From positions 1 to 5,065 of the forward strand of contig JAGDVW010000054.1 of assembly GCA_023255835.1 (NCBI GenBank): a stretch of DNA of 5,065 bases, in the 5' to 3' direction. Source of the stretch: Candidatus Acetothermia bacterium (GTDB lineage: Bacteria; Bipolaricaulota; Bipolaricaulia; Bipolaricaulales; Bipolaricaulaceae). The notes beneath the pieces were generated by a model, which had not been told where the DNA came from, searched no databases, and saw nothing but the letters and a program-made list of their open reading frames with translations. Below are positions 1-5,065 of this stretch, in pieces; positions within the stretch are counted from its first letter, which is position 1, and every line of letters begins with the position of its first letter. A program made the position numbers and the translations under genes.

Positions 1-993
1 TTGGCGGTGAAAACCGCGGATCTCACCAGGGTCTTTCGCCTGCGCAAGCGGGAGGCCCGGGAGGGCAAAAAGGAGATCTTGGCCCTGGATCGGGTGAACC
101 TGGAAGTCCGGCGGGGGGAGCTTTTCGGCCTTTTGGGGCCGAACGGCGCAGGGAAAACCACCCTCATAAAAATCCTCGCCACCCTCCTTGCCCCCACCTC
201 TGGAAGGGCTTGGGTGGCCGGGGTGGACGTGGTGGAAAACCCCGCGGAGGTGCGGCGGCACATCAACATGGTCCAGGGCGGGGAGACCTCGGGCTACGGC
301 CTCCTCACCGTGGAGGAGAACCTCTGGATGTTCGCCCAGTTTTATGGGATCCCCTCCCGGGAGGCCCGCCGCCGCATCCGGGAGCTCCTCGCCCTTGTGG
401 GCATGGCCGAGCGGGCTAAGACCAAGGTTTACCACCTTTCCTCGGGCATGCGCCAAAAAATGAACATCGTCCGGGGTTTTCTCACCGACCCGGAGATCCT
501 TTTCCTCGATGAACCCACGTTGGGCTTGGATGTCCAGACGGCCCGCACCATCCGCGATTTCATCCGCCAGTGGCTCTCGGAACATCCCGATCGCACCATC
601 CTCCTCACCACCCACTACATGCACGAGGCCGATGAGCTTTGCCAGCGGGTGGCCATCATCGACCGCGGCCGGATCCTCGCCTGCGCCTCCCCAGGGGAGC
701 TCAAGCGGTCGCTGCAGCGGGACGCGGTTTTCCGCCTTTATCTTGCGGGGATCTCCGGGGCGAGGAACGTTTTGGATGGGATGCGCGGGGTGCGGGCTTT
801 GTCCGAGCGGACGGAGGATGGCCGCCTGGCTTTGGATTTGATCCTCACCGAGGAAGGGGTCTTGGTGGAGGTCCTCTCCCGGCTTCAGGCCGCGGGCGGG
901 GAACTCTTGGAGCTCAAAAAAGAGGAGCCCACCTTGGAGGACGTCTTCCTCGCCCTGGTGGGCCGGAAGATCACGGAGGAGGCCGAGGGATGA
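1..993 (+). CDS. ABC-2-type exporter ATP-binding protein
   Basis: This cytoplasmic ATPase should power the two membrane proteins encoded directly downstream. All landmarks of an ABC nucleotide-binding domain are visible: Walker A GPNGAGKTT at residues 46-54, Q-loop Gln92, signature LSSGM at 146-150, Walker B ILFLDEP at 166-172 with catalytic Glu171, D-loop GLD at 175-177, and H-loop His205. After about residue 235 comes a C-terminal extension ending in TLEDVFLALVGR, typical of ATPases paired with ABC-2 permeases (CcmA/drug-exporter-like group). At 330 residues it has the normal length for that group. The frame opens with TTG at base 1, and an in-frame GTG at 7-9 is an alternative. No upstream sequence is available, so the start and promoter cannot be judged and the true start could lie before the window. 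The stop overlaps the next gene's ATG (ATGA), indicating translational coupling. The family is certain; the substrate is unknown. Confidence 0.95.
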   Translation: MAVKTADLTRVFRLRKREAREGKKEILALDRVNLEVRRGELFGLLGPNGAGKTTLIKILATLLAPTSGRAWVAGVDVVENPAEVRRHINMVQGGETSGYGLLTVEENLWMFAQFYGIPSREARRRIRELLALVGMAERAKTKVYHLSSGMRQKMNIVRGFLTDPEILFLDEPTLGLDVQTARTIRDFIRQWLSEHPDRTILLTTHYMHEADELCQRVAIIDRGRILACASPGELKRSLQRDAVFRLYLAGISGARNVLDGMRGVRALSERTEDGRLALDLILTEEGVLVEVLSRLQAAGGELLELKKEEPTLEDVFLALVGRKITEEAEG

Positions 994-1811
994 GCCCCTC
1001 TTGGAAGGTTTTCCTGCGCACCGTGGCCGGCCGGGCTTATCCCCGGTTCATTGGGGTTTGGCGGGAGAAAAGCTGGCTCATCTTCGACGTGTTCTTCCCG
1101 CTCCTTCAGGTTTCGGCCTACGTTTACATTTACCGGGCGATCGGCGCGCCTTCGGAGTTCGCGGGTTTTGCGGTCTTGGGCGGGGCCATGATCGCCTACT
1201 GGATGAACGTCCTTTGGAGCATGGCCAGCCAATTCTATTGGGAAAAGGAAACGGGGAACCTGCAGCTCTACCTCATCGCCCCCACCTCCCGCATGGCCAT
1301 CCTCCTGGGGATGGCCTTGGGCGGGCTCACCGCCACGACTGTCCGGGCCGCGGCCATCATCCTGGCCGGGGCTCTCCTTTTCCGCGTCCCCCTGGAGGTC
1401 AGCGACGGGGCTTTGTTTTTCGGGGTTTTCATCCTCACTTTGATCGCCCTCTATGGCCTAGGGATGCTTTTGAGCTCGTTATTTCTCCTTTGGGGCCGGG
1501 AGGCCTGGCACCTCTCCAACCTCTTCCAGGAGCCGGTTTACCTCTTTTCCGGCTTTTATTTTCCTGTGCGGGCCCTGGGCTTTTGGGCCGCGGCCCTGGC
1601 CTCCGTCATCCCTATCACCTTGGGGCTCGATGCCATGCGCCAGCTCCTTTATCCCCGCTTGATGGAGAACTTTCGCTTCCTTCGGGTGGAGGTGGAGCTC
1701 CTTTTGCTGGTTATGCTTTCCGGGGTCTTCCTCGCCCTTGCCCGTTTGGCTTTGCACTTTTTCGAGGGTCTAGCTCGCCGGGAGGGCAGGCTCACGTTGC
1801 GGGGGCAGTGA
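990..1811 (+). CDS. ABC-2-type transporter permease, first subunit
   Basis: This 273-residue integral membrane protein is predicted to form half of the exporter channel driven by the ATPase encoded just upstream. About six hydrophobic segments can be seen near residues 30-50, 58-80, 103-131, 140-166, 175-213 and 232-257. The loop after the second segment carries EKETGNLQLYLIAPTS (85-100). It matches the conserved E-x-E-x-G-x-L-x-x-L-x-x-x-P element of ABC-2 permeases, which contacts the ATPase. GFYFPVRALG (188-197) resembles the S/G-x-x-F-P-x-x-x-L segment before the last helices. The ATG at 990 is chosen because it overlaps the ATPase stop as ATGA and follows a strong Shine-Dalgarno, GGAGGAGG, at 975-982 with seven bases between. 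The same frame stays open upstream, but that part only shadows the ATPase gene. The substrate cannot be deduced; antibiotic, lipid or polysaccharide export are all possible for this family. Confidence 0.92.
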   Translation: MSPSWKVFLRTVAGRAYPRFIGVWREKSWLIFDVFFPLLQVSAYVYIYRAIGAPSEFAGFAVLGGAMIAYWMNVLWSMASQFYWEKETGNLQLYLIAPTSRMAILLGMALGGLTATTVRAAAIILAGALLFRVPLEVSDGALFFGVFILTLIALYGLGMLLSSLFLLWGREAWHLSNLFQEPVYLFSGFYFPVRALGFWAAALASVIPITLGLDAMRQLLYPRLMENFRFLRVEVELLLLVMLSGVFLALARLALHFFEGLARREGRLTLRGQ

Positions 1812-2656
1812 TGAAAAGGCTTCGGGAAGCCTGGCAGGGGTTCAAAGCGGGGACGTGGCTCGGTTGGCAGATCGAGTCCAACTGGACCGAGCCCTTTCTC
1901 TTCGCCATCTATTCCGTGATCAAACCCGTGGCGGGGGTCCTCATCCTCGTCTTCATGTACCTCGTCGTGGCCAGAGGCGGCCTTGAGAACCCCCTTTTCC
2001 CGCGGGTCTTCCTCGGCACCACGTTTTACCTCTACGTGGTGAACGTCCTTTCCGGGATCAGCTGGGCAGTCCAGGACGATCGCGAGCATTACGGGATGCT
2101 GAAATACGTGTACATGGCCCCCATGCACCTCTACGGCTACCTCCTGGGAAGGGGGATGGCGAAAACCCTCATCGCCAGCGTCTCCGTCCTCATCACCCTG
2201 GCCTTCGGGATCGTTTTCCTTGGGGTGCGCTTCTCCTCCGTCAATCCCGGGCTTTTCTTCCCCGCTTTTTTCTTGGGGCTTACGGCGCTTGCCTTTTTTG
2301 GGATCCTCCTCGCGGGGGTTTCCCTCCTCATCGCCCGGCACGGGTGGGTGGTGGGCGAGGTGGTGGCCGGCGGCTTTTATCTCCTTTGCGGCGCGGCCTT
2401 CCCCCTCTCCCTCCTTCCCGGTCCCTTGCGGGCTTTGGGCCTGGGCCTTCCGCCCACCTACTGGTTTGAGGCCCTGCGCCGGGCCCTCTTGGGCCAGGGT
2501 CTCAACCCCGAGCTCGAGGTCCTCTCCGATTCCGCCCTCCTTCTGATCCTCGCCGGAGCCAGCTTCTTGGGGATCGTTCTTTCCGTGGGCGTTTTCCGCC
2601 TGAGCGAAAGGATCGCCGTGCGCCGCGGACTTTTGGACATGCAGACCATGTACTAG
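1811..2656 (+). CDS. ABC-2-type transporter permease, second subunit
   Basis: This is a second, divergent ABC-2 permease of 281 residues, expected to pair with the preceding one as a heterodimer served by the single upstream ATPase. Hydrophobic segments lie near residues 29-54, 65-85, 116-139, 146-175, 182-200 and 240-262. DDREHYGMLKYVYMAP (89-104) occupies the place of the ATPase-contacting E-x-E-x-G-x-L loop, with Asp instead of Glu at its start. GAAFPLSLLPGPLRALG (194-210) is the usual F-P-x-x-x-L-P element. The C-terminus is basic and then ends in LLDMQTMY. The ATG at 1811 overlaps the previous stop by one base (TGATG). An in-frame GTG at 1808 is also possible. There is no strong Shine-Dalgarno at the right distance, so translation probably depends on reinitiation after the first permease. 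Its frame is open upstream to about 1001, but that is a shadow of the first permease. The family is secure; the cargo is unknown. Confidence 0.92.
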   Translation: MKRLREAWQGFKAGTWLGWQIESNWTEPFLFAIYSVIKPVAGVLILVFMYLVVARGGLENPLFPRVFLGTTFYLYVVNVLSGISWAVQDDREHYGMLKYVYMAPMHLYGYLLGRGMAKTLIASVSVLITLAFGIVFLGVRFSSVNPGLFFPAFFLGLTALAFFGILLAGVSLLIARHGWVVGEVVAGGFYLLCGAAFPLSLLPGPLRALGLGLPPTYWFEALRRALLGQGLNPELEVLSDSALLLILAGASFLGIVLSVGVFRLSERIAVRRGLLDMQTMY

Positions 2657-2692
2657 ATTTGCCAAAATCCCGGCGTTCATGGCACCCTTGCT

Positions 2693-2699
2693 GAGGAGG
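2693..2699 (+). promoter_or_regulatory. Shine-Dalgarno of the cyclodeaminase gene
   Basis: GAGGAGG ends eight bases before the ATG at 2708. It is one of the strongest ribosome binding sites in the window and fixes the cyclodeaminase start. It lies in the 51-base gap (2657-2707) after the second permease. I see no convincing promoter or terminator in that gap, so the gene may be read through from the exporter operon. Confidence 0.75.
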
Positions 2700-2707
2700 C
2701 GTAGGCC

Positions 2708-3325
2708 ATGGAGAGTCTAAGGGACCGAACGATCGCGGAATTTCTTTCGGCGTTGGGATCGACGGAGCCAGTTCCCGGGGGAGGGGCGGCGGCGGCGTTG
2801 AGCGGGGCGTTGGCCGCGGCGTTGGTGCGGAAGGTGGCGGCTTTGGCCCAAAAACGCGGCCGAAACGTGGGCGAGTCCGTGGAAAGGGCCGAAGCTTTTC
2901 TCCAAAAATTCCTGGAGCTAGCGGAGGCCGACAGCCACGCCTATGCTGCCGTGGTGGCTGCCCAGAAATCCGGCGGAGGGGAGCTGGAAAGGGCCCTCAC
3001 CCGGGCCGCGGGCGTGCCCCTGGAGATGGCCCAAAAGGCTCTAGGGCTCATGGATCTCGCGGAGCGGCTCCTTTCCCTCTGCCCAAAGAGCGCCCGCAGC
3101 GACCTCGCTTGTGCGGCCAGACTGGCCTGGGCCGCGTGCACCTCGGCCCTGTACACCGTGGACGCCAATGCTCAAAGCTTGAAGGATGAGAAGTTCCGGG
3201 CGGAATTGGGGCAAGCAAGATCTGAACTGGCGGATTTAGCCGAGGAGAAGGCCGCCTTTATTTTGGCCCCCTTGGAGGAGGAGCTCTCCCTTTGGCTGGG
3301 AGAGAGGGATTCGAACCCCCACTAG
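2708..3325 (+). CDS. Cyclodeaminase family protein (FTCD C-terminal-like, FchA-type)
   Basis: This stand-alone 205-residue member of the formiminotransferase-cyclodeaminase C-terminal family is a cytoplasmic folate enzyme. Family members act on 5-formimidoyl-THF (releasing ammonia) or on 5,10-methenyl-THF (cyclohydrolase). Visible family marks are PVPGGGAAAA at 21-30 (the P-x-P-G-G-G/S turn near the N-terminus), ADSHAYAAV at about 74-82 (D-x-x-A-Y), SARSDLACAA at 128-137, and VDANAQSLKDEKF at 151-163 (canonical form close to N-x-x-x-L-x-D). The length is normal for a monofunctional protein. The ATG is supported by the Shine-Dalgarno at 2693-2699. The last ten residues, WLGERDSNPH (196-205), and the TAG stop are read from the complement of a tRNA-Gln gene, starting exactly at the complement of its CCA end. 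They are therefore unlikely to be conserved in homologues. No formimidoyltransferase, histidine-degradation or folate gene is visible next to it. The family is confident; the precise reaction is not. Confidence 0.88.
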   Translation: MESLRDRTIAEFLSALGSTEPVPGGGAAAALSGALAAALVRKVAALAQKRGRNVGESVERAEAFLQKFLELAEADSHAYAAVVAAQKSGGGELERALTRAAGVPLEMAQKALGLMDLAERLLSLCPKSARSDLACAARLAWAACTSALYTVDANAQSLKDEKFRAELGQARSELADLAEEKAAFILAPLEEELSLWLGERDSNPH

Positions 3326-3366
3326 CGGGTCCAGAGCCCGCCGGCCTACCATTAGCCGATCTCCCA
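3293..3366 (-). tRNA. tRNA-Gln (anticodon CTG)
   Basis: Read on the minus strand from 3366 down to 3293, the sequence folds into a complete cloverleaf of 71 bases plus an encoded CCA. The acceptor stem TGGGAGA/TCTCCCA has seven perfect pairs. The D-arm has a GGC/GCC stem and a GG-containing loop. The anticodon stem GCGGG/CCCGC encloses the loop CTCTGGA, giving anticodon CTG (reads CAG, Gln) with G37. The variable loop TAGT is four bases. The T-arm has the loop TTCGAAT and one G-T pair in its stem. The discriminator is G (3296) and CCA is the complement of 3293-3295. The T1-A72 pair and G73 fit the known preference of glutaminyl-tRNA synthetase for a weak first pair and discriminator G. It is the only minus-strand gene seen here, and it overlaps the 3' end of the cyclodeaminase gene by 33 bases. 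No terminator was recognised beyond its 3' end. Confidence 0.97.
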
Positions 3367-3376
3367 GGCTTTATGG

Positions 3377-3406
3377 AGTTTAGCTTTGAGGAGGGGCCGG
3401 GGTCAA
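3377..3406 (-). promoter_or_regulatory. Sigma-70-type promoter of tRNA-Gln
   Basis: On the minus strand, TTGACC (3406-3401) resembles the -35 consensus TTGACA in five of six bases. TAAACT (3382-3377) resembles the -10 consensus in four of six, with an 18-base spacer. Transcription would begin near 3370-3369, only 3-4 bases before the mature tRNA 5' end at 3366. Position and strand fit the tRNA gene well. The -35 box lies in the loop of the plus-strand terminator at 3393-3424. Confidence 0.7.
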
Positions 3407-3424
3407 CCCAAAACGGCCCCTTTT
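3393..3424 (+). terminator. Rho-independent terminator after the cyclodeaminase gene
   Basis: GGGGCCG (3393-3399) pairs perfectly with CGGCCCC (3414-3420) and is followed directly by TTTT (3421-3424). Inside the loop, GGG (3400-3402) can also pair with CCC (3407-3409), extending the stem around an AAAA bulge. The thymine run follows the stem only on the plus strand, so it should stop plus-strand transcripts leaving the cyclodeaminase gene (stop at 3325). It would also prevent antisense reading into the downstream MEMO gene. The T-tract is short (TTTTGTG), so termination may be incomplete. Confidence 0.7.
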
Positions 3425-3436
3425 GTGCCTTGGGCG

Positions 3437-3442
3437 TACAAT
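3437..3442 (+). promoter_or_regulatory. -10 box for a probably leaderless MEMO-family mRNA
   Basis: TACAAT matches the TATAAT consensus at five of six positions and ends six bases before the ATG at 3449. Transcription would therefore start at or very near the A of the start codon. No clear -35 hexamer lies 16-18 bases upstream, where the terminator stem sits. No Shine-Dalgarno is present before the ATG, which fits a leaderless transcript. Confidence 0.55.
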
Positions 3443-3448
3443 AGCGGT

Positions 3449-4297
3449 ATGGGATTTCGTTGGGCGTGTGCGGCGGGCACTTTTTATCCAGCGGACCCGG
3501 CGAAATTGGCCCGGGAGATCGAACGGTGTTTGGGGAAAAGCCGGGAGGAGCTCGGTCCGCCAGGCCCGCCCCTGGTTCAACCGCTGGGGCTCATCCTCCC
3601 CCACGCGGGCTACCGCTATTCCGGGACGGTGGCCGGCGCCGGCTACCGGGCCCTTTGGGGGATTGGCCGGCCGGAAGCAGCGGTGATTTTGGGGACCAAT
3701 CACACCGGTTTGGGTGCGCCCATCTCTTTTGCGGAGCCGGGGGAGTGGGAAACGCCCTTCGGTCCCATGCCCATCCACCCGGAGCTCACCGAGCTTTTGG
3801 CCCAGGCCGCGGGAGCGGAGATCACCGACGCCCCGTTTTTGGAGGAGCACTCGGTGGAGGTTCAGCTCCCCTTTCTTCGCTATCTCTATGGGGAGATCCC
3901 GTTTGTGGCGGGAGTGGTGCAGCCGCTCTCCTTGAGGGAGGCGGAGGCCGCGGGGATAGGTATGGCTCGAGTTCTCGCCAAAAAGCCCGTGGCCATCATT
4001 TGTTCCACGGATTTCACCCATTACGAACCCCATCCGGTGGCCAAGGAAAAGGATCTTCTGGCCCTGCGGTACATTTTAGACCTGGACCTTCCGGGGTTTT
4101 TGGAGGCGGTACGGGCGCGGCGCATCACCATCTGCGGGGTGGGAGCACTGGCTTTGTTTATCGCCATCGCCAAGGCTTTGAACCTCCGGGCCGCGGAGCT
4201 CCTCCTTTACCGTACCTCCGGGGAGATCGCGGGGATGATGGACCAAGTCGTGGGCTATGCTTCCGCCATCTTCCGCGAGGTGAGCGAGGTTGCGTAG
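3449..4297 (+). CDS. MEMO family protein (AmmeMemoRadiSam system protein B-like)
   Basis: This 282-residue protein has the fold-defining motifs of the MEMO family, related to aromatic-ring-opening dioxygenases. The N-terminus ACAAGTFYPADPAKL (6-20) is the typical A-G-T/S-F/W-Y-P start. PHAGYRYSGTVAG (51-63) contains His52, and LGTNHTGLG (81-89) contains His85. EEHSVEVQLPFL (132-143), STDFTHY (186-192) and ITICGVGAL (226-234) with Cys229 follow in the expected order. His52, His85 and Cys229 correspond to the metal-ligand His, His and Cys reported for human MEMO1, so the site appears intact. The bacterial function is not established. Family members often occur beside AMMECR1-domain and radical SAM genes, but neither is visible here. 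The ATG at 3449 is preferred over a TTG at 3386 because family homology starts right after it and a -10 box sits six bases upstream. yicC follows directly with overlap or a one-base gap, suggesting co-transcription. Confidence 0.92.
   Translation: MGFRWACAAGTFYPADPAKLAREIERCLGKSREELGPPGPPLVQPLGLILPHAGYRYSGTVAGAGYRALWGIGRPEAAVILGTNHTGLGAPISFAEPGEWETPFGPMPIHPELTELLAQAAGAEITDAPFLEEHSVEVQLPFLRYLYGEIPFVAGVVQPLSLREAEAAGIGMARVLAKKPVAIICSTDFTHYEPHPVAKEKDLLALRYILDLDLPGFLEAVRARRITICGVGALALFIAIAKALNLRAAELLLYRTSGEIAGMMDQVVGYASAIFREVSEVA
4277..4283 (+). promoter_or_regulatory. Shine-Dalgarno favouring a TTG start for yicC
   Basis: GAGGTGA, complementary to the 16S rRNA 3' end over seven bases, lies six bases before TTG at 4290. 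A shorter GAGGT at 4286-4290 is placed eight bases before the ATG at 4299, so either start can be served. Both sites lie inside the last codons of the MEMO gene. Confidence 0.5.
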
Positions 4298-5065
4298 CAT
4301 GACGGGATTCGGCCGGGGCCAGGCCCAGGCCCACGGATTTCAAGTGGAAGCGGATCTCCGCACCCTGAACTCCCGGTTTTTGGAGATCCGCGTGCGCGGC
4401 CTTTCCGAGTTCCCTTTCCTTGTGCATTTGGCCGAGGGGAAACTGCGGAGCGCTTTTTCCCGGGGGACGGTGGAGGTCAATTTTCGGGTCCTTCCCCTGC
4501 CAGAGGTGGGGGAGAAGAAGGTCGATTTGGATTTAGCCAAAAGGTATCTCGCCGAGCTTCGGGCCCTGCGCTGCGCCCTCGGGGTGGAGGAAAAGCCCGG
4601 CCTTTCCCACCTTTTGGCCCTGGGGGTTTTTCAAGAGGTGCGGCCGAAGGAGGAGCTCCTTTGGCCGGCGGTGGAGGAGGCTTTGGAGAAGGCGATTTCT
4701 GCGGCCCAGGCCGAGCGGGCCAGGGAGGGCAAGGCCCTAAAGGAAGCCCTCCTTCGGGAAAAGGAGGGCCTTTTCGCCCTCCTGAGGAGGGCCGAGGCCT
4801 TGGCCGCGGAGGATCAGAGGATCGCCGCGGAGAGGCTCAAAGCCCGGGCCAAGGAGTTGGCGGTCCTCGATCCGGGCAGGCTCAACGCGGAGGTCGCCCT
4901 TCTTTTGGGGCGCATTGATGTGCGGGAGGAGCTCGATCGGCTTTGGGCCCATGTCCGGGGGGTGGAGGAGCTCCTCTCCCAGGACGGCTCGGTGGGAAAG
5001 GCCTTGGAGTTCTTGGCCCAGGAGATCGGCCGGGAGGCCGGGACTTTGGCGGCCAAGGCTTACGG
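4290..5065 (+). CDS. yicC: YicC family endoribonuclease, 3' end outside the window
   Basis: The frame runs to the window edge without a stop, giving 258 codons of a protein usually near 290 residues. YicC proteins are endoribonucleases; the E. coli protein has been linked to decay of the small RNA RyhB. From the TTG start the N-terminus reads MRSMTGFGRG, close to the family MIxSMTGF/Y opening. EADLRTLNSRFLEIRVR (20-36) matches the E-x-R-x-x-N-x-R-x-L region, and FSRGTVEVNFRV (56-67) the R-G-x-V-E block. The C-terminal part has IDVREELDRLWAH (209-221), VGKALEFLAQEIGREAGT (235-252) and AAKAYG, matching the D-x-x-E-E-L-D-R-L-x-x-H and Q-E-x-x-R-E-x-x-T boxes. Gly replaces the usual Asn before RE and before T, and the final S-K-S is A-K-A. 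A charged, probably coiled middle spans about 120-195. The ATG at 4299 is an alternative start. In many bacteria yicC is followed by gmk and rpoZ, just beyond this window if that order holds. Confidence 0.9.
   Translation, partial: MRSMTGFGRGQAQAHGFQVEADLRTLNSRFLEIRVRGLSEFPFLVHLAEGKLRSAFSRGTVEVNFRVLPLPEVGEKKVDLDLAKRYLAELRALRCALGVEEKPGLSHLLALGVFQEVRPKEELLWPAVEEALEKAISAAQAERAREGKALKEALLREKEGLFALLRRAEALAAEDQRIAAERLKARAKELAVLDPGRLNAEVALLLGRIDVREELDRLWAHVRGVEELLSQDGSVGKALEFLAQEIGREAGTLAAKAY
4746..4792 (+). repeat. Tandem inverted repeats inside yicC (terminator-like hairpin pair)
   Basis: Four matching arms alternate here: GCCCTCCTT (4746-4754), AAGGAGGGC (4761-4769), GCCCTCC (4776-4782) and GGAGGGC (4786-4792). 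Arms 1 and 2 form a perfect nine-pair stem with a six-base loop, followed by CTTTTC. Arms 3 and 4 form seven pairs with a TGA loop. Arms 2 and 3 can pair instead, over seven bases. The stretch encodes part of a charged helix (ALLREKEG then FALLRRAE), so repeated ALL and acidic/basic codons could produce it by chance. Confidence 0.6.

Noticed and set aside
1649..2680. Long minus-strand open frame of 343 codons
   Set aside because: It is antisense to the two permease genes. Its composition (Gly, Glu, His and Pro-rich, no recognisable domain) is what the complement of GC-rich membrane-protein genes produces.
2659..2687. TTGCCA as a -35 box for a cyclodeaminase promoter
   Set aside because: The hexamer is good, but the expected -10 position (GCACCC at 2682-2687) is unlike TATAAT and nearby alternatives have the wrong spacing.
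2786..2826. GCG/GCC-rich repetitive stretch in the cyclodeaminase gene
   Set aside because: It simply encodes the alanine-rich helix after the PVPGGG motif and is not a separate repeat element.
3249..3274. Imperfect hairpin AAGG...CCTT as a terminator for the minus-strand tRNA
   Set aside because: The stem has two consecutive mismatches and no thymine run follows on the minus strand, so it does not resemble an intrinsic terminator.
3293..3366. tRNA-Gln as an integration (att) site of a mobile element
   Set aside because: No integrase, no phage or plasmid gene and no direct repeat of the tRNA 3' end is present in the window.
3386..3448. Upstream TTG start extending the MEMO protein by 21 residues
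   Set aside because: The extension would be encoded by the terminator and promoter region, has no Shine-Dalgarno, and is not part of the family N-terminus, which begins just after ATG 3449.
3380..4033. Minus-strand open frame of 217 codons
   Set aside because: It lies antisense to the MEMO gene, whose motifs are unmistakable. The translation shows no family resemblance, and the frame runs into the tRNA promoter region.

Overview
This is a GC-rich bacterial chromosomal window packed with coding sequence. Five protein genes lie on the plus strand and one tRNA gene lies on the minus strand. Leu codons are largely CTC, CTT and TTG, AGG is used freely for Arg, junctions overlap by 1-8 bases, and one gene looks leaderless. 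Together these suggest a compact, possibly thermophilic bacterium. A Bipolaricaulota/Acetothermia-like or Deinococcota-like source would fit, but this is a guess from style and gene content, not a demonstrated placement. I see no insertion sequence, phage gene, CRISPR array or sign of recent transfer.

Bases 1-2656 hold a three-gene ABC exporter operon: one ATPase (1-993) and two different ABC-2-type permeases (990-1811 and 1811-2656), joined by ATGA and TGATG overlaps. The substrate cannot be read from the sequence. After a 51-base gap with a strong Shine-Dalgarno comes a stand-alone cyclodeaminase (2708-3325) of the formimidoyl/methenyl-tetrahydrofolate family. Its last ten codons and its stop codon lie inside a tRNA-Gln(CTG) gene encoded on the other strand (3293-3366).

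The 82 bases between the tRNA 5' end (3366) and the next gene (3449) are very dense. They contain a plus-strand intrinsic terminator that closes the upstream transcript. A minus-strand TTGACC/TAAACT promoter for the tRNA has its -35 box in the loop of that terminator. A plus-strand TACAAT -10 box sits six bases before the next ATG, which suggests a leaderless mRNA.

Bases 3449-5065 hold a second transcription unit: a MEMO-family protein (AmmeMemoRadiSam protein B-like) with its putative metal ligands intact, then a YicC-family endoribonuclease cut off by the window end about 30 residues early. The yicC reading frame contains a four-armed inverted repeat that resembles a terminator/attenuator. 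All proteins belong to known families. I found no clearly undescribed system. The most unusual features are the CDS/tRNA overlap, the layered regulatory region at 3367-3448, and the intragenic hairpins in yicC.
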